A stretch of 28,427 nucleotides of DNA from a virus. The translations under genes were made by a program, and so were the position numbers. The stretch lies in IMG/VR virus record IMGVR_UViG_3300036790_000800, positions 1 to 28,427 of that record. One strand, 5' to 3'. Positions 1 through 4,973 of this stretch are shown piece by piece; position 1 is the stretch's first letter; each line of letters begins with the position of its first letter. The notes under the pieces are model-generated. The model was not told where the DNA came from and ran no database searches. It saw only the letters and a program-made list of their open reading frames with translations.

Positions 1-678
1 TCAGCGGCTCCGGCGCCGCGGCAGATTCTGTTCTATTTCGTCGCACCACTCCTGGATTTGGACGACCAGCTCTCGAACGCGCCGCGATTCGTCGTAGGAG
101 AGAGCGCTGGCGAGCGGCCCCGCGGGATGCAGACGGATAAAAGCTGCAAAATTTCCAAGTCCGCGTGACGCCGTGAGCTCATTGTAAGCCGCGCTGGCGG
201 GACGGCGGCCCAGGTGTGAGTTCCTCTGCTTTCCTAGCTGTGCCAAATCGTGGACGCTGATCGGTGGCGATTGTTCAATTTTTTCGTTGCGGACGTGCTT
301 TGGCACCATTCCGATTGCCGTGATGCTCGCAAGATCGCCGTGACTTAGGCCTATAGCACGCGCCGCGGCCGCGCGACTGTTGGGGTCTAGAGTGCCTTTT
401 GGAACCTTGCCCCGGCCCTTCGCAGGCGGAATGGATGCCAATATTTCGGCCATGCGTTCGCGGGCGCGCAGTTTGATGCGCCTTGCCGCTTCCATCAAAA
501 ATGGTTCCTTGATTTGTCGGTAGTAGCTCGCCGCCGCGGCCGCGTGGTCCTCCCATGCTTTGCACTCATCCAGACGCTCACACTCGGCGAGCGCTTTTTT
601 TGCCGCTTCGTAGTTCACGGGTAGCCGCGCGTTTGGAATGTCGCGCTTTATAACCGCCGGAATTGTTGATATGCGCAT
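1..678 (-). CDS. Conserved phage hypothetical protein, last gene of the leftward operon
   Basis: A 225-residue protein that starts two bases after the integrase stop codon, so it is the last visible gene of the leftward operon. The N-terminal third is helical and charged: residues 23-80 hold a stretch of the type AAKKALAEC..LDECKAW followed by SYYRQ and ARRIKLRARERM. That pattern recurs in uncharacterised phage proteins that I associate with ParB-like or DNA-binding roles. The middle (about 80-115) is basic and rich in Ala and Gly. No enzyme motif, signal peptide or membrane segment is visible. The stop codon is at the first base of the window, so the gene is complete. Its function is unknown; a DNA-binding or partition accessory role is only a guess. 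Confidence 0.7.
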   Translation of the reverse strand: MRISTIPAVIKRDIPNARLPVNYEAAKKALAECERLDECKAWEDHAAAAASYYRQIKEPFLMEAARRIKLRARERMAEILASIPPAKGRGKVPKGTLDPNSRAAAARAIGLSHGDLASITAIGMVPKHVRNEKIEQSPPISVHDLAQLGKQRNSHLGRRPASAAYNELTASRGLGNFAAFIRLHPAGPLASALSYDESRRVRELVVQIQEWCDEIEQNLPRRRSR

Positions 679-680
679 TG

Positions 681-1673
681 CTAAGATTCCTCAAGAATTC
701 GAAGCGCCGGCGCGCGCCGCGGCAGCCGTCGATACACCCTGCGCGTCATCCTGACGTCGGCGTGCGCGAGCCGGTCGGCGGCCTCCTGGTCGCTGCCCGC
801 ATCGCTCGCCGACTTCGCGCGCAGGTCGTGGAAATGAAATCGCGCCGACAACCCAGCCTTCATCGCCCTGCGCATTAAACGCTGCCACTGGCTCTGAAAG
901 CCGTTCATAGAATACGGGCTGCCCTTGCGGTTGCAGATCAGCGCGCGCCGCATCTGCGGCCGCTCGCGCAGCAGCGCCTGCACTGTAAGGCGCAGCTCCT
1001 CGTTCCATTCAATCAGCTGGCGCTCGCCCATCTTGCGCCGCTCGAAGCTGATCCCCTCATCTGTCAGGTGGCGGCGCTCGAGTCTTCGAATCGTCCCCTC
1101 ATCCATCCCGCCCAACAGCGCCAGATCCATCGCGTACCCGATCATCGGCTGCGCGAGATCTCGCACCAGCAAAAACTCCTCATCTGTCACATACCGCTCG
1201 CGCGGCTTTGACTGCGGCAGCTGCAGGCCGAAGCACGGATTGGGTCGCGTGCGTGCTCCGATGCGCCGCGCGAACGTCAGCAGCGTCGATAGCGCCCGCA
1301 CTTCGTGCCTCGCCTGTTCCGTCGCGCCGCGCCGGCGCCAAAAGTTCCACACATGGTGCGGCTCGATCGTCTCGGCCGGCATGTGGCCGAAGACGCGCGC
1401 GATCATCTTGAATTCGCGTCGACGGCTTTTCCGCGTCTCCTCAGCCTTCGTGCTGAGCTCCTCAACGTCAAAGCGCGCGATCAACTGGTCGATCGAATTG
1501 CCGGGCGCGGCCGCGCCCAGAAGCGATGCGAGGCGGCGAAGCGCCTCGGCGTAGTCGGCGCCCAGGCGCTTCCAGCTGCCGGCTCGATCGACGTAGTAGT
1601 ACGATCCCGACCGGAAATACACGCGCTGCGGCAGGTGCCTGTCGCTTTTTCTTTTTCTCCCCACGCCTGACAC
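681..1673 (-). CDS. int: Tyrosine recombinase (phage integrase) with the first catalytic Arg replaced by Asp
   Basis: A phage integrase of about 330 residues. The N-terminal region (about 1-60, GRKRK then LPQRVYFRSGSYYYV) is the arm-binding type. A core-binding helical domain (about 60-155) and the catalytic domain (about 160-320) follow. Numbered from the GTG at 1673, the visible active-site residues are Lys214, His282-x-x-Arg285 (HDLR), His304 and the nucleophile Tyr314 (RVYRRLP). The position normally held by the first Arg (G-x-R) reads GGMDEG, with Asp191 encoded by GAT. The frame is open to an ATG at 1772, but that start would lie inside the DUF4224 gene. The GTG two bases after that gene's stop fits the operon better. 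The role is attP/attB recombination if active; the substitution makes activity doubtful. Confidence 0.88.
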   Translation of the reverse strand: MSGVGRKRKSDRHLPQRVYFRSGSYYYVDRAGSWKRLGADYAEALRRLASLLGAAAPGNSIDQLIARFDVEELSTKAEETRKSRRREFKMIARVFGHMPAETIEPHHVWNFWRRRGATEQARHEVRALSTLLTFARRIGARTRPNPCFGLQLPQSKPRERYVTDEEFLLVRDLAQPMIGYAMDLALLGGMDEGTIRRLERRHLTDEGISFERRKMGERQLIEWNEELRLTVQALLRERPQMRRALICNRKGSPYSMNGFQSQWQRLMRRAMKAGLSARFHFHDLRAKSASDAGSDQEAADRLAHADVRMTRRVYRRLPRRAPALRILEES

Positions 1674-1674
1674 G

Positions 1675-1878
1675 CTAATGCCTCGCCGGCAGCGCGTCAA
1701 AATTCGGCTCGATCGATGTCCTGGTCGGCCGGTCCGGAGCGATCGAATCGGCGCGCACGGTAGGGTGACCATCAGCCCGGACGAAATGCTGCACCCCGTT
1801 TTTTCTGAGCCACCCGATCTGCCGCGCCGGCTGGCGGTAGCCGGTGAGCTCCTCGAGCTGCTCGCGCGTCAGAAACAT
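1675..1878 (-). CDS. DUF4224 domain protein upstream of integrase
   Basis: A 67-residue protein beginning MFLTREQLEELTGY and continuing with a WLRKNGV..F segment, the signature of the DUF4224 family. That family usually sits directly upstream of a phage integrase, as here. The short helix-turn-helix-like N-terminus suggests a DNA-binding or recombination-directionality role, but none is proven for the family as far as I know. The frame is open further upstream to 2019, but that extension is low-complexity Arg/Ala/Pro sequence overlapping the neighbouring gene. The ATG at 1878, five bases after the previous stop codon, is the sensible start. The stop at 1675 is two bases before the probable integrase GTG. 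Confidence 0.8.
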   Translation of the reverse strand: MFLTREQLEELTGYRQPARQIGWLRKNGVQHFVRADGHPTVRADSIAPDRPTRTSIEPNFDALPARH

Positions 1879-1882
1879 GGTG

Positions 1883-2083
1883 TCAGGGATCAATTGCGCT
1901 CGCGCGCGCGATCCGCTCACCGGCCTTTCTGCCGCGCTCCCATTCGGCCGTGCTGGCCTGCGCGCTGAACCAGCTGAAGTGCGTATTCGCGCAATCCGAT
2001 CCATTGACGCCGGCGTCAAGGCCTGCGTCGTACGGTGTGCGGAATCGGCGTTGAGCGGCCGAGCGGCAGCTGCGAATTACCAC
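1883..2083 (-). CDS. Small phage protein, unknown function
   Basis: A 66-residue protein with a GTG start that overlaps the stop of the upstream zinc-binding gene by 7 bp. It ends 4 bp before the DUF4224 start. After a basic N-terminus it reads PYDAGLDAGVNGSDC...FSAQASTAEWERGRKAGE. The pattern of a Gly/Asp turn, then Asn/Cys, then a short helix ending W..G...G recalls small phage proteins loosely related to ribosome modulation factor-like sequences. That resemblance is weak. Tight packing between genes and a natural composition argue that it is real. The function is unknown. Confidence 0.55.
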   Translation of the reverse strand: MVIRSCRSAAQRRFRTPYDAGLDAGVNGSDCANTHFSWFSAQASTAEWERGRKAGERIARASAIDP

Positions 2084-2307
2084 GGGTGCGACGCCCAGGC
2101 CTCGGCGTGCTCAGGGCACAGGTCCTTGCCCGGCGCCGGCGAGGCTGTGCAACTGTCGCATAGGGCAGCATCGCAGGTGCGATCGCGGCCGAGTTTCCAG
2201 TCGCACTCTCGGGTGGCGATGCAGCCGCACTTTACACACGCGGCGATGCGGTGCTTGCCGCAGATAATCGCCCACGCGCCGCCGATCCGAACCCGGGTGC
2301 AACGCAT
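2077..2307 (-). CDS. Cysteine-rich phage protein, probable zinc binding
   Basis: A 76-residue protein with many cysteines: CVKCGC near residue 24, then EC, TC, LCDSC, and a C-terminal CPEHAEAW. The last two resemble paired zinc ligands (C..C and CxxH). Proteins with this ending, PAPGKDLCPEHAEAW, are common and uncharacterised in temperate phages of proteobacteria. The frame is open to an ATG at 2361. I chose 2307 because the upstream membrane-protein gene ends at 2315, leaving a 7-bp gap. The role is unknown; a small zinc-finger DNA- or protein-binding function is an inference from the cysteines. Confidence 0.72.
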   Translation of the reverse strand: MRCTRVRIGGAWAIICGKHRIAACVKCGCIATRECDWKLGRDRTCDAALCDSCTASPAPGKDLCPEHAEAWASHPW

Positions 2308-2314
2308 GTGCTTC

Positions 2315-2491
2315 TCAGGCGCCCGCAGGCGCGCGGCCGCGCCCAGCGGGCCGTGGCGCATATCCGCGAAACCCTATCTCGAGATTCTTCGGCCAGTCGG
2401 CGAAGAGCGATCCCCATTCGATCCAGATGAGGGCTCCGAAAATCGCGATCGCCACCAGCGCGCCGGCCTCAAAGCGAGCATCCAGGTACAC
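2315..2491 (-). CDS. Tiny single-pass membrane protein, first gene of the leftward operon
   Basis: A 58-residue frame with a GTG start. On the minus strand the GTG is preceded by AAGGGGA about five bases upstream, a good ribosome binding site. After YLDARFEAG there is a hydrophobic stretch (about residues 10-26, ALVAIAIFGALIWIEWG) able to span the membrane once, then a basic Pro/Arg/Gly tail. It is the first gene after the operator-controlled promoter at 2527-2555 and ends 7 bp before the zinc-protein start. The position resembles that of small early membrane proteins of other phages, for example those acting in host takeover or exclusion, but no homology is claimed. Unknown function. Confidence 0.6.
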   Translation of the reverse strand: MYLDARFEAGALVAIAIFGALIWIEWGSLFADWPKNLEIGFRGYAPRPAGRGRAPAGA

Positions 2492-2526
2492 GCGTTTCCC
2501 CTTGACGCAGATTGCGAAGGGAAGAG

Positions 2527-2555
2527 ATTAAACACCGCGTTTAATTGATCGTCAA
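2527..2555 (-). promoter_or_regulatory. Leftward (integrase operon) promoter
   Basis: On the minus strand TTGACG (2555-2550) and TTTAAT (2532-2527) are separated by exactly 17 bases, matching the sigma-70 consensus at five of six positions each. Transcription would start near 2520, about 28 bases before the GTG of the membrane protein. The 17-bp operator at 2528-2544 covers the -10 box and most of the spacer, so bound repressor would block RNA polymerase. Confidence 0.75.
2528..2544. promoter_or_regulatory. Operator OL (copy 4 of the 17-bp palindrome)
   Basis: The sequence is TTAAAC-ACCGC-GTTTAA, an inverted repeat with six-base arms and a five-base spacer. It matches the three operators in the repressor/cro intergenic region (core TAAAC-N5-GTTTA) but lies about 1 kb away, on the promoter of the integrase operon. 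It is probably bound by the repressor and/or the Cro-like protein. Confidence 0.78.
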
Positions 2556-2580
2556 CGTCCTGTTTATTTGCAACAGCCCG

Positions 2581-2970
2581 TCAGTGGGCTTCGGATGCAT
2601 TCCCCACGCCGGCGACGTAACGATTGAAGCCATCGAGCACGAGGCTCGCACTCGGGACGCAGCCAAACATGTTGTTGCAAAAAAAGGTGGCCACGATCGC
2701 GTAGGTGCCGTTCGGCTGTGGCGCCTTGTTCACGGTCGCCGCGAGTGCGGCGTCGCCAGGTCCTGGGTTGAACGTCTGCATGAAGTCGGGCGAGTAGGTC
2801 TGAATCTTGTATGCCGTGTTCTGCAGCACGTAGGTGCGCGCTGCGGCCCATTTAACAGTGCAGTCCGCGTCGCTCGAGCAGATCGGAGCAGGAGCGATCG
2901 GCGCGGACGGCGTTGTCGCGCAGCTGATCAAAGACGCGGCGATCGGCGCGGCGAGCATATTTCTGCGCAT
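2581..2970 (-). CDS. Secreted lipoprotein, possible lysogenic conversion gene
   Basis: A 129-residue protein with a short signal peptide (MRRNMLAAPIAASLIS) and a lipobox LISC, so Cys17 would be lipidated. The mature part has four more cysteines (CSSDADC near residue 31; CNNMFGC near 98) that could form disulphides in the periplasm. It belongs to a family of small hypothetical proteins I recognise by NPGPGD, a central YKIQT and NMFGC; no function is known to me. The ATG follows a very strong ribosome site (AAAGGGGGG, three bases away). The gene lies 120 bp downstream of the repressor on the same strand and may be read from the lysogenic transcript. A surface or exclusion role is speculation. 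Confidence 0.78.
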   Translation of the reverse strand: MRRNMLAAPIAASLISCATTPSAPIAPAPICSSDADCTVKWAAARTYVLQNTAYKIQTYSPDFMQTFNPGPGDAALAATVNKAPQPNGTYAIVATFFCNNMFGCVPSASLVLDGFNRYVAGVGNASEAH

Positions 2971-3090
2971 ATTCCCCCCTTTGTCGATCGTGCGTTTACC
3001 AGAAATTGCTACCCGGTGACACTGTCATTTCTAGCAGGTTCATGACCTGGACCTCATCCAGTAGGCTTGCGAAATTGGGCGCTGGTGCGT

Positions 3091-3501
3091 TTACCGTCTG
3101 GCCAGTTTGCTATGTCGCCGGTTCGGGCGAGACGCTTCCATCTCACACCCCTCGAGCGCCAGGCGCACGGCGATTCGAAAGTCTCGTCTCTGCTCCTCGG
3201 GAAGCGCCTCGTAGCGGTCAATTTCCCACTCGAAGGGCCACGCGGTGCGCACTGGCGCCTGCGGCCTGGGGGCCCCTCTATCGGGCACTAATCCAACGAG
3301 TTCATCCAGCGAGCGGCCCAGGACGGCCGCGCATGCAACCCACATCGTCGGCGGGATATCGCCCCCGCGACGCTTCCAGTTCGTTAGGTTCTGCGGCGCA
3401 AGATTCAGCTTTTTTGCCAGCGCGGCGACGTTCCAGCCCTTTGCACTGGCCCACCGAATTGCTCGGGCGAATTGCGTCTCCGTTTTGGGCGCTCTGGCCA
3501 C
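3091..3501 (-). CDS. Helix-turn-helix phage repressor (CI-like)
   Basis: A 136-residue DNA-binding protein with a GTG start at 3501. Residues about 20-46 form an XRE/lambda-repressor-type helix-turn-helix (KGWNVAALAKKLNLAPQNLTNWKRRG, with PQNLTNW as recognition helix). The C-terminal half is short and charged and lacks the Ser-Lys S24 peptidase domain of RecA-cleaved repressors, so induction would need another route. It is transcribed away from the Cro-like gene across three shared operators. The nearest operator ends nine bases before the start codon, and no Shine-Dalgarno is visible. It is expected to maintain lysogeny by binding the TAAAC-N5-GTTTA sites. Which of the two divergent proteins is repressor and which is Cro is inferred from strand and neighbours. 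Confidence 0.85.
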   Translation of the reverse strand: MARAPKTETQFARAIRWASAKGWNVAALAKKLNLAPQNLTNWKRRGGDIPPTMWVACAAVLGRSLDELVGLVPDRGAPRPQAPVRTAWPFEWEIDRYEALPEEQRRDFRIAVRLALEGCEMEASRPNRRHSKLARR

Positions 3502-3509
3502 GGGGAAAG

Positions 3510-3538
3510 ACTAAACAATCCGTTTAGGCATTTGTTAA
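3510..3538 (-). promoter_or_regulatory. Repressor promoter (PRM-like)
   Basis: On the minus strand TTAACA (3538-3533) and TTTAGT (3515-3510) are separated by 17 bases. A start 6-8 bases downstream of the -10 falls on or next to the repressor GTG at 3501, so the message may be leaderless. Operator 3511-3527 covers the -10 box, and operator 3535-3551 overlaps the -35 box. Confidence 0.6.
3511..3527. promoter_or_regulatory. Operator 1, repressor-proximal
   Basis: CTAAAC-AATCC-GTTTAG, a perfect inverted repeat with six-base arms. It begins nine bases upstream of the repressor start and overlaps the repressor -10 box, so binding here should shut off the repressor gene. Confidence 0.8.
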
Positions 3539-3551
3539 ACGCCGCGTTTGA
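3535..3551. promoter_or_regulatory. Operator 2, central
   Basis: TTAAAC-GCCGC-GTTTGA, one mismatch from a perfect inverted repeat. Its centre is 24 bp from that of operator 1. It overlaps the -35 boxes of both divergent promoters. Confidence 0.78.
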
Positions 3552-3577
3552 CTTTTTCTGTAAACGCGGTGTTTACT
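3548..3577 (+). promoter_or_regulatory. Early rightward promoter (PR-like)
   Basis: TTGACT (3548-3553) and TTTACT (3572-3577) are separated by 18 bases. Transcription should begin about 3584-3586, right at the Cro-like ATG at 3586, which has no Shine-Dalgarno; a leaderless transcript is likely. Operator 3560-3576 covers the spacer and the -10 box. Confidence 0.62.
3560..3576. promoter_or_regulatory. Operator 3, cro-proximal
   Basis: GTAAAC-GCGGT-GTTTAC, a perfect inverted repeat with six-base arms, centred 25 bp from operator 2. It ends nine bases before the Cro-like start codon, mirroring the nine-base gap on the repressor side. Confidence 0.8.
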
Positions 3578-3585
3578 CCGCGTCG

Positions 3586-3792
3586 ATGGATGGCCAGACC
3601 ACCGCCAGATTGATCGATGCCGCCGGCGGCGACACCGCGTTCGGCAAGCTCCTGGGCATCGGCGGAGAGGCCGGCTTTCAGCAGCGGGTGAACAACTGGC
3701 GCCGGCGCGGACTGCCGGCGGCCGTGGCGCTCGAGCATTACGACGTCGTCAAGAAACTGCACGCGAAAATAGGGCGCGGGCGCGCTCGCTAG
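3586..3792 (+). CDS. Cro-like helix-turn-helix regulator, first early gene
   Basis: A 68-residue DNA-binding protein. Residues about 8-43 (LIDAAGGDTAFGKLLGI then QQRVNNWRRRGLP) form the compact helix-turn-helix of Cro-type proteins, in which the NNW..RGLP motif is typical. The tail is basic (KKLHAKIGRGRAR). The frame extends upstream to 3472, but that would run through the operators and the repressor start, so the ATG at 3586 is preferred. It is the first gene of the rightward early operon and probably competes with the repressor for the three operators. No ribosome binding site is visible, in agreement with the predicted transcription start at or next to the ATG. Confidence 0.85.
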   Translation: MDGQTTARLIDAAGGDTAFGKLLGIGGEAGFQQRVNNWRRRGLPAAVALEHYDVVKKLHAKIGRGRAR

Positions 3793-3802
3793 CTGCAAGC
3801 CG

Positions 3803-4057
3803 ATGGCTCCCGCACGCAATCTCATCCGCTCACCGGCACGACTTAATCTGGCGCGCATCGCCAGCAAACCCCCGATTCGCGATCGCCGGCGACTGGCGCG
3901 CCAGGCCGCCGATGCCCTGGTCGCCTGGCGGCGGAAGTGGGAGCGCGAATTTTGCTCCGCGCCGAGTGAAGGCATGGGGCAGGGCGACGAGCTTCGGATG
4001 TGGCGGGTCGCCGGCCGCCTCATGGCGGCGCGAGGCATCCGGAGTCGGTTCGCGTGA
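3803..4057 (+). CDS. Small basic early protein, unknown function
   Basis: An 84-residue, Arg-rich and largely helical protein that starts 10 bp after the Cro-like gene and overlaps the next gene by 4 bp (GTGA). The sequence has no motif I recognise: a basic N-terminus (RNLIRSPARLNLARI), a helix with ALVAWRRKWEREF, and a C-terminal helix ending MAARGIRSRFA. Its position between cro and a ribbon-helix-helix gene is where phages often carry CII-like or other regulatory proteins, but no helix-turn-helix is evident. Real on grounds of packing; function unknown. Confidence 0.6.
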   Translation: MAPARNLIRSPARLNLARIASKPPIRDRRRLARQAADALVAWRRKWEREFCSAPSEGMGQGDELRMWRVAGRLMAARGIRSRFA

Positions 4058-4278
4058 GCGAGAAGCTCAAGGATTTTCGCGGCAAGATCACGCCGGAGAT
4101 CTATGTCGCGCTCGAGGCCGAATCGCGCGTCAGCGGACGCACGCACTCGGAGATCGCGCGAGAGGTTTTGCACCGTTGGGCCCTCGAAAAGCTGCACATT
4201 TCCAGCGTAGTCGAGGGGCTTGCCGCCGCTGAGGGAATCGGAGGGAGAGCGAGGGATCGCTCGCCCGGCGGGCGCTGA
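4054..4278 (+). CDS. Ribbon-helix-helix-like phage regulator
   Basis: A 74-residue protein. Residues about 6-45 (LKDFRGKITPEIYVALEAESRVSGRTHSEIAREVLHRWA, stated in parts: DFRGKITPEIYVAL, then ASGR-like turn, then EIAREVLHRWA) match a family of small phage proteins of the CopG/Arc ribbon-helix-helix kind. A beta strand is followed by two helices. The GTG start at 4054 overlaps the preceding stop in a GTGA. It probably binds DNA as a dimer; the target is not visible. The frame is open back to 4000, but that part overlaps the previous gene and has unlike composition. Confidence 0.65.
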   Translation: MSEKLKDFRGKITPEIYVALEAESRVSGRTHSEIAREVLHRWALEKLHISSVVEGLAAAEGIGGRARDRSPGGR

Positions 4279-4283
4279 CGACG

Positions 4284-4973
4284 ATGGCGCGACGTGACAG
4301 GGAAATCTCGGCAGCTGCGCCGCCGGTCGCGGGATCCACTGTCTTACCGATCTGGCCGCAGCGCCAGATCGCCCGCTGGCGTGACGCCATTCTCGACGAC
4401 GAGAAGCTATCCGCCGGCGAGAAGCTCACGGCCATGGCGATCGCGCGCTTCGCCGACAGCGCTTCCGCCAAGACCTTCGCTTCTGCGCCGCGCCTGGCGC
4501 GCCTGGCGAGCCTGGCCGAGCGCAGCGTGCGCACCCATACCCTGCGACTGATCGAGGCCGGCTACGTGCGTGCGGTGCGCAAGCCGCAGCGCTCCAGCCG
4601 CGCCTGGGCGACGCGCGAGCTGGTGCTGCTGCTGCCGCGAGGTGCGGCAAAAAACGACGCGAGGTGCGGCAAAAAACGACGCGAGGTGCGGCAACGGTTG
4701 CCTACTATCCCGTATATATCCAGATCTATCCCGGGGCCCGCCGCGCCGGCCGACTTTGCGGAGTCGGCCGCGCTGGGCCCGGAGATCGAGGCGCAGATCG
4801 GCGAGCTCGCGCACGCCGGCATGACCAGCGCGGCGATCGCCAAGCGCCTGCGCCGCGAGACCCCGCATGTCCTGAGCACCCGGCAGGTCGACGCGGTCCT
4901 GGCGCGCCAGCAGCGCTCGCTTCCGCTGGGGCCTTGCCTGGTGGCAGCGGACAAGCGGACGACTGGCAAATGA
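4284..4973 (+). CDS. Winged-helix replication initiation protein
   Basis: A 229-residue protein with an N-terminal winged helix-turn-helix (about residues 38-100: LSAGEKLTAMAIARF, SAPRLARLASLAERSVR as recognition helix, LIEAGYVRAVRK as wing) of the HTH_36 type found in phage replication proteins. A linker encoded by the 22-bp iterons follows, then a second small HTH-like segment (about 175-215, MTSAAIAKRLR..LSTRQVDAVLAR). The layout mirrors lambda O, where the initiator gene contains the origin. The expected role is binding the iterons and loading the host replisome; no helicase or loader gene follows. The stop overlaps the next start (ATGA). The alternative is a transcription regulator. Confidence 0.72.
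   Translation: MARRDREISAAAPPVAGSTVLPIWPQRQIARWRDAILDDEKLSAGEKLTAMAIARFADSASAKTFASAPRLARLASLAERSVRTHTLRLIEAGYVRAVRKPQRSSRAWATRELVLLLPRGAAKNDARCGKKRREVRQRLPTIPYISRSIPGPAAPADFAESAALGPEIEAQIGELAHAGMTSAAIAKRLRRETPHVLSTRQVDAVLARQQRSLPLGPCLVAADKRTTGK
4637..4694 (+). repeat. 22-bp tandem iterons, candidate replication origin
   Basis: Two identical 22-bp units (4637-4658 and 4659-4680) and the first 14 bases of a third (4681-4694). Each unit reads GCGAGGTGCGG followed by CAAAAAACGAC. An A/T-rich stretch with TATATAT follows at about 4708-4722 and would be a natural unwinding site. The repeat length is not a multiple of three, so each copy is read in a different frame and the repeats are unlikely to be kept for protein reasons. 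Confidence 0.7.

Noticed and set aside
1-680. attP core near the integrase 3' end
   Set aside because: No duplicated core or tRNA-like segment can be recognised without the host junctions.
3048-3062. CTGGA-N5-TCCAG inverted repeat as a terminator for the repressor gene
   Set aside because: The arms are only five bases and no T-run follows on either strand.
4637-4694. CRISPR-like array
   Set aside because: The 22-bp units are directly adjacent with no spacers, and no cas genes are near. They are iterons.
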